Numbered from the stretch's first letter, positions 32,415 through 42,877 are shown. The stretch: DNA of 64,000 bases from Streptomyces sp. WAC06614 (GCF_003949795.1 NZ_RPRY01000002.1:1-64000); one strand, 5' to 3'. A program made the numbers and translations. Notes: generated by a model from the sequence alone, not told the origin.

Positions 32415-33676
32415 GTGGTCTCCACCGTCGACACCTATCGCAGAGTCATCGCCCTCACCGGGCCCCTTCTCCCCGTCTTCTCCTTCCTCGCCCGACTCCC
32501 GGTCGCCATGTGCCAGTTCGGGAGCGTGCTGCTGATCGCCGGGACCAGCGGCTCCCTCGCCACCGCCGGCATCGTCGGGGGCGCCCTGTCCGCCGGACAG
32601 GTGATCTGCGGCCCGCTGCTCGGGCGGCTCGCCGACCGGTACGGACAGCGGCCCGTCGTGCTGTCCGCGGCCGCCGTCAACGCCCTCGCCACCGCGGGCC
32701 TGGTCTCCGCCGCCCTGGCCGGCCTCGGCACCCTCCCGCTCGCCCTGATCGGCGCCGTCACCGGCGCGTCCGTACCGCTGATCGGGCCGCTGGCCCGGAC
32801 CCGTTCGGTGGCCCTCGCCCACCGCGCCGGCGCCGACGAGGGCGTCGTCGGGGCCGTGCACTCCCTCGAAGGCACCCTGGACGAGGTCTCGTTCGTCATC
32901 GGCCCGGCGCTGGTCGGGCTCGCCGCCCTGCTCTCCCGGCCCGCCGTCGCCCTCGCCGGCGCGGCGGCCCTCGTGGCCGTCTTCGCCACCGCCTTCGCGC
33001 TGCACCCGACCGCAGCCGTCACGGCCGGCCGGCGCGCCGCGGGGGACCGGGACGGCCGGCGCGGCCGGCACCCCGGCGTCGTGCACGCCGTGCGCGGCTC
33101 CCTCGCCCTCCAGGGCGCGATGTTCGGCGGCTGCCAGGCCGGGATCGCCGCGCTGACCGACCGGCTGGGCGCCCCGGGGCAGGCCGGCCTCGTCTACGCC
33201 GCCATGGGCGTGGTCAGCGCGGCCGTGGGTCTCGCGCTGGGGGCGCTGCCCGCCCGGTTCGGGCTGCGGCTGCGCTGGCGGGTGGCCACCGCGGCCGCGC
33301 TGGTGCTGTCCGTACCGCTGCTGTTCGCCGGCAGCCTGGGGGCCCTGTACGCGGTGGTGACCGTCCTCGGCGCCGCCTACGCACCCCACCTGATCACCGC
33401 GTTCGCCCTGACCGAGCGGGCGGTGGCACCGCAGCGGCTCGCCGAGGCCATGGCCTTCGCCGCCAGCGCCCTGGTCGGCGGGCAGGCCGTGGGGCTGGCC
33501 GTCTCCGGGCGGCTCGCCGAGGCGTACGGGCCCGCGGGGGCCTTCGCGGTCGCGGTGGGCTCGGCCGCAGCCTGTCTGCTCCTGGCACTGGCCGCCCGGG
33601 TGCCGGCGTCCCGTGCGCACGCCCCGCTCCCGGCGGGGCCCGGCACCTCCGCCACGGAGGTGCCGGGGCAGGTCGC

Positions 33677-33692
<16 letters not shown>
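32415..33692 (+). CDS. MFS transporter
   Basis: A 425-aa major facilitator protein with about 12 membrane helices. The loop 2-3 signature is present as GPLLGRLADRYGQRPVV. Between helices 6 and 7 is a basic loop (AGRRAAGDRDGRRGRH). The start is GTG 32415. It is divergent from treY (82-bp gap) and overlaps the convergent glgX gene by 16 bp at the 3' end. Substrate unknown; sugar transport cannot be claimed from position alone. Confidence 0.9.
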
Positions 33693-35791
<2,099 letters not shown>

Positions 35792-36050
35792 AGCTGAGAC
35801 TCTTCCACTCCTGCCTGATCCGACATCGTGCGTCCGAGCACAGATCTTCCCCGAAAGAGGGGCTCCGCGTGGGGACTTGGGTTGGTCCTGCCGGGTGACC
35901 GCGCGGACGGACCTTCAGGCTGTCGGACTGTCGGTGCATCGGATAATGGGTCAACCGCCCATCGGTGTAGGGGGCATCGGGCTGCACCGGACCGTGTGCG
36001 CGGAGTACTCTTCCTTGATCACTGGAGGGGTAGCGGAAGGCGGTGCACGG

Positions 36051-37316
36051 GTGAGCTCGGGAGGTCTGGAGCTGCCCCCTGGTGACGGCGGTCACGAGGG
36101 CGGCCCTGCGGCGGAGGCCCCCGGCGGCGGCCCCGGCGGGGTCGTGGCCGGTGCGGTGTCCCTGGCGGGGTCGGCGACGGCCGGGAGCGTGCGCACCGGG
36201 GTCGAACTGGACTGGGGCGCGGACGCCTGGACCGAGGTCCGCACCCGCGCGCAGCGGGCCGGCCGTGCGTACATCTGGCTGAACCTCATCGAACAGCGGT
36301 TGCGGGCCGTGGTCGGGGCGGTGCTCCGGCCGATCTACGAGCCCGTGCACGGCGAGGACGACTGGGTGGTCGCCGCCGCCGGGCCCGCCGGGCAGGAGTG
36401 GGTGCAGCGCGCCGTCGCCGTCCGCGAGGTCAGCCGCCGCAAGGGCTACCTGCTGGACCCGGCCGACGACAACGTGCTCAGTTTCCTGACCCTGCCGCAG
36501 TTGCGCGAGCTGATGGTCCAGCACTGGCCCTGCTTCGAGCCGTACTTCGACGACCGGCGCGAGATCGAGCTGGCGCTGGACGAGCTGGAGGTCACCCGGA
36601 ACGTCGTCTCGCGCAACCGCGCCCTGTCCCAGGCGGTGCTGTCCCAGGCGGAACGGGCCTCGGCCCGGCTGTTGGAGGTGCTCGGGGGCGGCTCCGGCAG
36701 CCCGTCGGCGGAGCGGCTGCCGATCGACGCCGTCGAGGACCTGGTGGGCGACCGGTACGCCGACGTGGTCTCGGTCCATCCCGACCGGGTCCGGCTGCAG
36801 CGGCAGCTGCCGGCGGAGGACCTGTTCGGCGGGGCGCGCCGGCTCGACGCGATCGGGATAGGCCTGAACCTGCTGGTCCAGAACTACTCCGGGCGAAGAC
36901 TCGTCCGGCTGGTCGAGGCCGGCTGCCGGGTGCGGCTGCTCTTCCTGAACCCGGCCAGCAGCGCGGTCAAGCGGCGCGAGCGGGAGCTCGGGCTGCGCAA
37001 GGGCGAGCTGAGCCGCTCGGTGGAGATGAACATCCTGCACGTGCGCCGGGTGCGGGCCGGGCTGCGCGACCCCTCCGGCTTCGCCATCCACGTCTTCGAC
37101 GAGACCCCGCGCTTCACCGCGTACCTGGTGGAGGGCGAGTCCTCGGGGATCGCCGTGGTCCAGTCGTACCTGCGGCGGGCGCGGGGCATGGAGGCGCCGG
37201 TGCTCGTGCTGCGGGGCGGCGGGCGCGCCGTCGCCCGTGACGTGGATCACGGTCTGTTCCCCACCTACCGCGAGGAATTCGAGTCCGTGTGGCAGGACTC
37301 CCGCCCGGTGTCGTGA
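36051..37316 (+). CDS. SAV2148-family HEPN domain protein
   Basis: A 421-aa protein of the actinobacterial SAV2148 family. A Gly-rich N-terminus of about 45 residues leads into a HEPN-like helical domain (AYIWLNLIEQRLRAVVGAVL to EIELALDELEVTRNVVSRNRALS). The C-terminal domain (DAIGIGLNLLVQNYSGRRLVRLVEAGCRVRLLFLNP ... FAIHVFDETPRFTAYLVEG) resembles a phospholipase-D-like/DUF5919 fold. The classic HEPN RNase motif RxxxxH is not obvious. GTG 36051 is preceded by GGAAGG. Upstream, 259 nt with a small CCCC/GGGG hairpin separate it from glgX. Molecular role unknown. Confidence 0.82.
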   Translation: MSSGGLELPPGDGGHEGGPAAEAPGGGPGGVVAGAVSLAGSATAGSVRTGVELDWGADAWTEVRTRAQRAGRAYIWLNLIEQRLRAVVGAVLRPIYEPVHGEDDWVVAAAGPAGQEWVQRAVAVREVSRRKGYLLDPADDNVLSFLTLPQLRELMVQHWPCFEPYFDDRREIELALDELEVTRNVVSRNRALSQAVLSQAERASARLLEVLGGGSGSPSAERLPIDAVEDLVGDRYADVVSVHPDRVRLQRQLPAEDLFGGARRLDAIGIGLNLLVQNYSGRRLVRLVEAGCRVRLLFLNPASSAVKRRERELGLRKGELSRSVEMNILHVRRVRAGLRDPSGFAIHVFDETPRFTAYLVEGESSGIAVVQSYLRRARGMEAPVLVLRGGGRAVARDVDHGLFPTYREEFESVWQDSRPVS

Positions 37317-37390
37317 CTGTCAGTGGCCCGTGGCAGGCTGAAAGTCGTTGTCCGGGCCGGGCGGTCCGGCGGGACGGGGGAGGCACGGCC

Positions 37391-38131
37391 ATGGGGGAGT
37401 GGCACAGGGGAGAGCTGGTCGGGTTCGACCTGGAGACGACCGGCACCGAGCCGGGGGAGTCGCGGATCGTCACGGCCGCGGTGGTGCAGGTCCGTGACGG
37501 GGAGGTGCACGGCCGCCGGGGCTGGCTCGCCGATCCGGGCATACCGATCCCGGCGCAGGCGTCGGCGATCCACGGCATCAGCACCGAACGGGCCGCCGCG
37601 CAGGGCCGGCCGGCCCGGGAGGTGGCCGACGAGGTGGCCGGGGCGCTGGTGGAGCGGTGGCGCCGGGGCGCGGTGGTCGTCGCGTACAACGCCGCCTTCG
37701 ACCTGACCCTGCTGAGCGCGGAGCTGGCCCGGCACGGGCTGCCGTCGCTCGCGGACCGGCTGGAGGGGGCGGGGATGCCCGGGGAAGGGACCGGACCGGT
37801 GGTGGATCCGCTGACCATCGACCGCGCGGTGGACCGCTACCGGCGCGGCAAGCGGACGCTGGAGGCGGTCTGCGGGGTCTACGGGGTCGAGCTGGACCGG
37901 GCGCACGACGCGGGCGCCGATGCCCTGGCGGCGGTCCGGGTGGCCCGCGCGATAGCCGTCCGCCACCCGCGGGTGGCGGAGCTCACCCCGGCGGACCTGC
38001 ACACCCGCCAGACCACCTGGTACGCCCGCTGGGCCCGCGACTTCGAGTCCTACCTCCGCCGCGAGGGCACCCCTGACGCGGTGATCGACACGGCCTGGCC
38101 CCTGCGCCCCCTGACCCCGACGGCGGCCTGA
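37391..38131 (+). CDS. DEDDh 3'-5' exonuclease (DnaQ-like)
   Basis: A 246-aa exonuclease of the DNA polymerase III epsilon type. ExoI is GFDLETTG, ExoII is VAYNAAFDLTLL and ExoIII is RAHDAGADALAAVRV, giving the complete DEDDh set. A C-terminal extension (RQTTWYARWARDFESYL) is common in Streptomyces relatives. ATG 37391 follows the HEPN gene by 74 nt on the same strand. It is a stand-alone exonuclease, not the replicative proofreading subunit by context. Confidence 0.9.
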   Translation: MGEWHRGELVGFDLETTGTEPGESRIVTAAVVQVRDGEVHGRRGWLADPGIPIPAQASAIHGISTERAAAQGRPAREVADEVAGALVERWRRGAVVVAYNAAFDLTLLSAELARHGLPSLADRLEGAGMPGEGTGPVVDPLTIDRAVDRYRRGKRTLEAVCGVYGVELDRAHDAGADALAAVRVARAIAVRHPRVAELTPADLHTRQTTWYARWARDFESYLRREGTPDAVIDTAWPLRPLTPTAA

Positions 38132-38225
38132 CGTTCCCGCGGGGGCGGGGGTGCGGGCCGAGGCGGCACGGATCCGTGCCCACCGCGGGCCGCCGCGCGC
38201 ACGCCGCCGCCGCGGGCAGGCGCCT

Positions 38226-38831
38226 GCCCGCCGCCCGGCCGTCCGGCCACTGCCCGGCCATACGCCCGGCCGTGCGGCCACCGCCCGGCCGTGCGGCCAC
38301 CGCCCGGTCGTGCGGCCATACGCCCGGCCGTGCAGCCACCGCCCGGGCGTGCGGCCAGCGCCGGGCCACCGCCCGGCCGCGCAGCCGCCGTCCGGCTGGC
38401 GTGCGGCCGCGTAGCCACCGCCCGGCTGGCGCACAGCCGTGCGGCCAGCGTCCGGCCGTGCGGCCAGCGCCGGGCCAGCGCTGGGCCGCGCAGCCGCCGT
38501 CCGGCTGGCGTGCGGACGCGTAGCCACCGCCCGGCTGGCGTGCGGCCGGGCAGCCACCGCCCGGCTGGCGCCCGGCCGTGAGGCCAGCGGCCGGCCGTGA
38601 GGCCAGTGCCGGGCCGTCCGGCAGCCGCCCGGCCGTCGGGCCACCGCCCGGCCGTCCGGCCAGCGCCCGGCCGTGCGGCCAGCGTTGGGCCAGCGCCGCG
38701 CCGTCCGGCCACCGCCCCGCCGCCCGGCCAGTCCTGCGGCCACCGCCCGGCCGTCCGGCCACCGCCCGACCGCGCAGCTACCACCCCGCCCGTGCGGCCA
38801 GCGCCGGGCCGTCCGGCCCGTGCTCGGCTGG
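38226..38831. repeat. 19-bp minisatellite, about 600 bp
   Basis: About 25-30 degenerate copies of a 19-bp unit close to GTGCGGCCAGCGCCCGGCC, with 10-11 bp and 30-bp variants (for example the block ending CCGTCCGGCTGG occurs several times). The unit length is not a multiple of three and its composition excludes stop codons, so long frames stay open on both strands. The unit is itself rich in GGCC/CCGG dyads. I see no gene in the 706-nt gap between the exonuclease and phosphotransferase genes. Confidence 0.92.
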
Positions 38832-38837
38832 TGGTGG

Positions 38838-39695
38838 TCAGAACGGGTGCCAGCGGACTTCCGTGGCGCGTTCGCGCAGGGAGGTGACGCGGCGGCGGAA
38901 TTCGGCCAGGGCGCCCGGGTTGGTCGGTGCGTGCTGGGCGATCCAGGCGCAGCTGGCCGTCTCCCGGGCGCCGCGCAGCAGCGCGCAGCCCGGCCAGTCG
39001 CGCACGTCCCAGCCGTAGGCGCGGACGAACTCCTCGTACGCCTCGTGCGCCAGCCCGTACCGGTCGCGGGACAGCGCCATCACCACCAGGTCGTGCTCGC
39101 GCAGGTCCGTGGAGAAGGTCTCCAGGTCCACCAGGACCGGCCCGTCCGGGCCCACGTGGACGTTGCGCGGCAGGGCGTCGCCGTGGATGGCCCCCGGGGC
39201 CAGGTGCGGGGTCAGCTCGGCCACCTCGGCGGCGTAGGCGTCCCGGCGCGCCCGCAGGTACGCCGCGTCCGCCGGGTCGATCGCGCTGCCGGCCAGCCGT
39301 AGCCAGCGCTCCACGCCGCCCAGCAGGTCCCGGCGCGGCAGCTCGAACGGCGCCGCCGGCAGCTCGTGCACCCGGCGCAGCAGCAGCGCCAGGTCCTCCG
39401 GTCCGGCCGGGCGGACCGCGTCCGGCAGCCGGTGCCACAGGGTCAGCGCATGGCCCTCCGCCCGCCGCGGCGCGGGCTCGGCCGCGCGCACCGCCGGCAC
39501 GCCGGCCTCCTCCAGCCAGCCCGCGACCGCCAGTTCGCGGGTGGCCCGGTCCAGCAGCTCCGGGTCGGCGCGGCCGACCTTCACCACGAGGTCCCCGGCC
39601 GCGAACACGGCGTTCTCGCCCAGTGCCAGCAGGGTCGCGCCGCCGTCCGGCAGCCCGGCCGCCGCCAGCGCCTTCCTGGCCTGTGCCTCGTCCAT
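38838..39695 (-). CDS. Aminoglycoside-phosphotransferase-family protein
   Basis: A 285-aa protein of the APH/choline-kinase family. The catalytic loop is IHGDALPRNVHVG and the metal-binding block is LVDLETFSTD, so the kinase core is intact; the N-lobe shows LVVKVGRAD with the ATP-binding Lys. ATG 39695 has CGGAG 8 nt upstream. It is divergent from a macrolide-type glycosyltransferase, but the family covers many small-molecule kinases, so antibiotic resistance is only possible, not shown. Its stop lies 7 nt from the 19-bp repeat array. Confidence 0.87.
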   Translation of the reverse strand: MDEAQARKALAAAGLPDGGATLLALGENAVFAAGDLVVKVGRADPELLDRATRELAVAGWLEEAGVPAVRAAEPAPRRAEGHALTLWHRLPDAVRPAGPEDLALLLRRVHELPAAPFELPRRDLLGGVERWLRLAGSAIDPADAAYLRARRDAYAAEVAELTPHLAPGAIHGDALPRNVHVGPDGPVLVDLETFSTDLREHDLVVMALSRDRYGLAHEAYEEFVRAYGWDVRDWPGCALLRGARETASCAWIAQHAPTNPGALAEFRRRVTSLRERATEVRWHPF

Positions 39696-39848
39696 CTCGT
39701 ACTCCGGCTCCGGATCGTCGTCTCTGCGGTCCCGGACGTCCCTGCCTTCCCAGGTCCCCCGGACCACCCAAGTTTCCCAGGGTCCCCAGGGCTTCCGCCC
39801 GCCGGTGCCGTGGCGGGCGCGCCGTCGCCGTCCGTGCCGCCCACCCAG

Positions 39849-39877
39849 TTGCACGAGACGTCTCGTCTCGTTAGAGT
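39849..39877 (+). promoter_or_regulatory. Leaderless promoter with an operator-like dyad in the spacer
   Basis: TTGCAC (39849-39854) and TAGAGT (39872-39877) are spaced by exactly 17 bp, which places the transcription start at or next to the A of ATG 39884. The spacer and the end of the -35 box contain ACGAGACG (39853-39860) and CGTCTCGT (39864-39871), a perfect 8-bp inverted repeat around TCT, the form of a TetR-type operator. No TetR gene is in the window. Confidence 0.6.
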
Positions 39878-39883
39878 TCTCGC

Positions 39884-41086
39884 ATGACCACAGCCGAACG
39901 CCCCGCCCACATCGCCATGTTCTCCATCGCCGCCCACGGCCACGTGAACCCGAGCCTGGAGGTGATCCGCGAGCTCGTGGCCCGGGGCCACCGGGTCAGC
40001 TACGCCATCCCGCCGGCCTTCGCCGACACGGTGGCGCAGACCGGCGCCACGCCCGTCCCCTACACCTCGACGCTCCCCACCGACGACGACCCCGACGCGT
40101 GGGGCACCGAACTCATCGACCAGATCACCCCCTTCCTCGACGACGCGATCCAGGCGCTGCCGCAGCTCGCGGAGGCCTTCGCCGGGGACGAGCCGGACCT
40201 CGTCCTGCACGACATCACCTCCTACCCGGCCGCCGTGCTGGCCCACCGCTGGGGCGTCCCGGCGGTCTCCCTCTCCCCGAACCTGGTCGCCTGGGAGGGC
40301 TACGAGGAGGAGGTGGCCGAGCCCCTGTTCGCGCCGCTGCGCGCCTCCGAACGGGGCCGGGCCTACTACGCGCGCTTCCGCGCCTGGCTCGACGAGAACG
40401 GCATCGCCACCGACCCCGACCGGTTCGTCGGCCGCCCCCGCCGCAGCCTCGTCCTCATCCCCCGCGCCCTCCAGCCGCAGGCCGACCGGGTCGACCCGGC
40501 CGTGTACACCTTCGTCGGCACCTGCCAGGGCGACCGTTGTGCCCAGGGCCACTGGGAGCAGCCGGCCTCGGCCCGGGGCAAGAAGGTCGTACTGGTCTCC
40601 CTGGGCTCGTCCTTCACCAAGCAGCCGGCCTTCTACCGTGCCTGCATCGACGCCTTCCGGGACCTGCCCGACTGGCACGTCGTCCTCCAGATCGGCCGCT
40701 TCACGGACGAGGCCGAGCTCGGGGAGATCCCGGGCAACGTCGAGGTCCACCGCTGGGTGCCGCAGCTCGACGTGCTGCGCCAGGCCGACGCCTTCATCAC
40801 CCACGCCGGCGCCGGCGGCAGCCAGGAGGGCCTGGCCACCGCCACCCCGATGGTGGCCGTGCCGCAGGCCGTCGACCAGTTCGCCAACGCCGACGTCCTG
40901 GCCGCCCTCGGCGTCGCCCGGCACGTGCCGATGGCCGAGGCCGACGCCGCCACCCTGCGGGCGGCCGTCCTGGAGCTGGTCGCCGACCCCCGGGTGGCGG
41001 CCCGGGCCGAGGCGATCCGCGCGGAGATGGCGGCCGAGGGCGGGGCACCCCGGGCCGCCGACCTCATCGAGGCGGAACTGTCGTAG
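39884..41086 (+). CDS. Macrolide-type glycosyltransferase (MGT family, GT1)
   Basis: A 400-aa GT-B glycosyltransferase similar to the macrolide-inactivating MGT/OleD/OleI group, which adds glucose from UDP-glucose to macrolides and other acceptors. The N-terminal acceptor domain starts [20 protein letters not shown] with the catalytic His19, and the C-terminal donor motif is [27 protein letters not shown], ending with the HAGxGSxxE pattern. A compact promoter with an operator-like dyad lies directly upstream. Because nothing else here makes a macrolide, intrinsic detoxification is likelier than biosynthesis. Confidence 0.92.
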   Translation: MTTAERPAHIAMFSIAAHGHVNPSLEVIRELVARGHRVSYAIPPAFADTVAQTGATPVPYTSTLPTDDDPDAWGTELIDQITPFLDDAIQALPQLAEAFAGDEPDLVLHDITSYPAAVLAHRWGVPAVSLSPNLVAWEGYEEEVAEPLFAPLRASERGRAYYARFRAWLDENGIATDPDRFVGRPRRSLVLIPRALQPQADRVDPAVYTFVGTCQGDRCAQGHWEQPASARGKKVVLVSLGSSFTKQPAFYRACIDAFRDLPDWHVVLQIGRFTDEAELGEIPGNVEVHRWVPQLDVLRQADAFITHAGAGGSQEGLATATPMVAVPQAVDQFANADVLAALGVARHVPMAEADAATLRAAVLELVADPRVAARAEAIRAEMAAEGGAPRAADLIEAELS

Positions 41087-41106
41087 CCGTGCCCTACCGT
41101 GCCCCC

Positions 41107-41661
41107 ATGACGCACACGAGGACGTACGCGGCGCTGCTGCGCGGGATCAATGTCGGCGGCAACAAGAAGGTGCCCATGGCCGAGCTGCGGACGGTCATGG
41201 AGGGCCTGGGCCACGACGCGGTCCGGACGTACCTGCAGAGCGGCAACGCCGTGTTCCGCAGCGACCGCACCGACCCCGTGGCGCTCGCCCGGGAGCTGGA
41301 GGCGGCCATCGAGGCCCACTTCGGCTTCCGGGTGCCGTGCCTGGTGGTCGACGGCGCCCACCTGCGCGCCGTCGTGGCCGCCTGCCCCTTCCCGGCCGCC
41401 GAGCTCCAGGGCAAGCAGCTGCACGCCACGTTCCTGTCGGAGCAGCCCGCCGAGGACCGGTTCGCCGGCATCGACGCCGCGGCGTTCCTCCCCGAGGAGT
41501 TCCGCCTCGGCGACAAGGTGATCTACCTCTACGCCCCCGACGGCCTCGGCCGCTCCAAACTCGCCGAGGCCCTGGCCCGTCCGTCCCTGCTCAAGGGCAT
41601 CGACGCCACCACCCGCAACTGGAACACGGTCCTCAAGCTGGTCGACCTGACCACCTCCTGA
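41107..41661 (+). CDS. DUF1697 domain protein
   Basis: A 184-aa DUF1697 protein. The family start YAALLRGINVGGNKKVPMAELR and the segment YLQSGNAVF are characteristic, as is the ending ATTRNWNTVLKLVDL. The fold is ferredoxin-like; function is unknown. It follows the glycosyltransferase stop by 20 nt on the same strand and may share its transcript. Confidence 0.92.
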   Translation: MTHTRTYAALLRGINVGGNKKVPMAELRTVMEGLGHDAVRTYLQSGNAVFRSDRTDPVALARELEAAIEAHFGFRVPCLVVDGAHLRAVVAACPFPAAELQGKQLHATFLSEQPAEDRFAGIDAAAFLPEEFRLGDKVIYLYAPDGLGRSKLAEALARPSLLKGIDATTRNWNTVLKLVDLTTS

Positions 41662-41768
41662 CCCTCCGTCCGCCTCTCCGGCTGTCCCGCGGCCCTCCCT
41701 CCGGCCGTCCCCGCCCGCCCCGACAAAATCGGATGTGCGGACCTGTCCGACGTTGTTACGTTCGGTGC

Positions 41769-42500
41769 GTGCCGAAGCTGAATCAGATCATCGCCGTGGA
41801 AAAGGGCGTCAAGTCCAAGTCCCTCCAGGAACTCACCCAGGCCCATCACGACGTCCAGAAGCCCGCGCTGCTCGCCGGGATCTCCCGGACGTACCAGCCC
41901 AAGGACGAGGAGGGCGAGCAGCTGCCGCCCGAGTCCACGCGGGTCCAGATCAAGGCCGAGGACGTCCTGCGTGCCACGGCGGGGACCCTGACCCGGCTGT
42001 TCGACGTGACCGCGACCAAGGACTGGGCCAACCGGTCCGCCGCCGCCGACGTCGTCGTGGACGGCACCGTCCTGCTCCCGCAGGTCCCGGTCCCGTACCT
42101 GCTCTTCCTGGAGAAGCAGCTCACGGACCTGCACACCTTCGTGCGCAAGCTGCCCGTCCTGGACGCGTCGGAGTCGTGGAGCCCGGACCCCTCGACCGAC
42201 TGCTGGAAGACGGACCCGGTCCGCACCATCCGCACCAAGAAGGTGCCCCGCAACCACGTCAAGGCCGAGGCCACCGAGAAGCACCCGGCGCAGGTCGAGG
42301 TGTACTACGAGGACGTCCCGGTCGGGCACTGGACGACCGTGAAGTTCTCCGGGGCGCTGCCCGCCCGCCGGGTGAACGAGCTGCTGGACCGTGTCGAGAA
42401 GCTCCAGCAGGCCGTCAAGTTCGCCCGCGAGGAGGCCAACGGCACCGAGGTCACCGACCAGCGCATCGGTGACGCGGTGTTCGGCTACCTGTTCCGGTAG
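41769..42500 (+). CDS. Uncharacterised 243-aa protein upstream of a structured RNA
   Basis: A 243-aa soluble protein starting at GTG 41769. I recognise the sequence type (PKLNQIIAVEKGVKSKS, HHDVQKPALLAGISRTYQP) as a conserved actinobacterial family also carried by actinophages, currently only a domain of unknown function. It is basic near the N-terminus and 60 residues before the end (RTIRTKKVPRNHVKAEAT), suggesting nucleic-acid contact, and has no catalytic motif I can name. It is not a TROVE/Ro protein. Two hairpins follow its stop codon, then a tRNA-mimicking RNA; the pair may be a functional unit. Confidence 0.8.
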   Translation: MPKLNQIIAVEKGVKSKSLQELTQAHHDVQKPALLAGISRTYQPKDEEGEQLPPESTRVQIKAEDVLRATAGTLTRLFDVTATKDWANRSAAADVVVDGTVLLPQVPVPYLLFLEKQLTDLHTFVRKLPVLDASESWSPDPSTDCWKTDPVRTIRTKKVPRNHVKAEATEKHPAQVEVYYEDVPVGHWTTVKFSGALPARRVNELLDRVEKLQQAVKFAREEANGTEVTDQRIGDAVFGYLFR

Positions 42501-42511
42501 CCCACAGATCG

Positions 42512-42546
42512 CCCTCCGTGCGAGCGGAGGGTGCGCGAAGAGCGCA
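42512..42546 (+). terminator. Tandem hairpins after the 243-aa gene
   Basis: CCCTCCG (42512-42518) pairs with CGGAGGG (42525-42531), and directly after it TGCGC (42532-42536) pairs with GCGCA (42542-42546). They start 12 nt after the stop codon. Further small hairpins follow (GACA/TGTC near 42551-42562 and GGCGA/TCGCC near 42581-42594), so this could also be the 5' part of a longer structured RNA rather than a simple terminator. Confidence 0.5.
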
Positions 42547-42640
42547 AGCTGACACTGATGTCGAAGCTGAACCGGGAAGCGGCGAGCCGTCGCCCCCGTC
42601 ATCCTCAGATTCTCGCTCCAGTCTCAGCATTCGCCGCCGA

Positions 42641-42790
42641 ACGCCGGATCGACCGGGCGCGGACGATCATCGACGGACGGGGGTTCAAGTCCCCCCTGCA
42701 CCTCTTTCCCCTCGCTTCCCGTGGTGCGGTAGTTCAAAGGCAGAACACGTCGATCTCAGCATGATCCGCGCCCTTCAACGCCGCCGGCGT
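42641..42790 (+). ncRNA. Candidate Y RNA (YrlA-like) with permuted tRNA fold
   Basis: The order of elements is: outer stem ACGCCGG (42641-42647), GGGCGCG (42655-42661), GATCAT (42665-42670), CGACG (42671-42675), T-arm GGGGG-TTCAAGT-CCCCC (42679-42695), 3' acceptor CTGCACC (42696-42702), a 20-nt linker, 5' acceptor GGTGCGG (42723-42729), T8-A9, D-arm GTTC-AAAGGCA-GAAC (42732-42746), CGTCG (42748-42752), ATGATC (42761-42766), CGCGCCC (42767-42773) and CCGGCGT (42784-42790). Each element before the linker pairs with its counterpart after it. This is a tRNA permuted so that both ends lie in the anticodon arm, the published layout of bacterial YrlA RNAs. A true permuted tRNA is the alternative. 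Confidence 0.68.
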
Positions 42791-42813
42791 GCGCAATTGG
42801 GTGGCACTCAGGA

Positions 42814-42840
42814 GCCCGGGAGCTGGGTCTGCTCCCGGGC
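42814..42840 (+). terminator. Hairpin after the structured RNA
   Basis: GCCCGGGAGC (42814-42823) pairs perfectly with GCTCCCGGGC (42831-42840) around a 7-nt loop, 23 nt after the end of the RNA stem. It fits a terminator for the RNA transcript and lies 37 nt before the next start codon. Confidence 0.7.
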
Positions 42841-42877
42841 CCCGTCACGTTCCGGGGCCACCCCGTAGGCTGCCGCC

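Noticed and set aside
38050-39771. Long reverse-strand frames of about 490-570 codons and forward frames over the 19-bp repeat
   Set aside because: The peptide is a rotation of the repeat (RWPHGRAVA-like) and the frame stays open only because the unit lacks stop codons; the part beyond the repeat is a shadow of the phosphotransferase gene.
38838-41661. Antibiotic biosynthesis cluster
   Set aside because: The glycosyltransferase and phosphotransferase genes are not accompanied by any polyketide, peptide or sugar biosynthesis genes.
42531-42764. A 77-codon frame over the structured RNA
   Set aside because: It crosses the T-arm and linker of the RNA; the GFKSPLH-like sequence is the usual false translation of a tRNA T-arm.
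42641-42790. Two decayed tRNA halves or a tmRNA piece
   Set aside because: The two halves pair with each other over acceptor, anticodon-arm and outer stems, which decay would not keep. There is no tag frame or Ala-type G3-U70 acceptor as in tmRNA.
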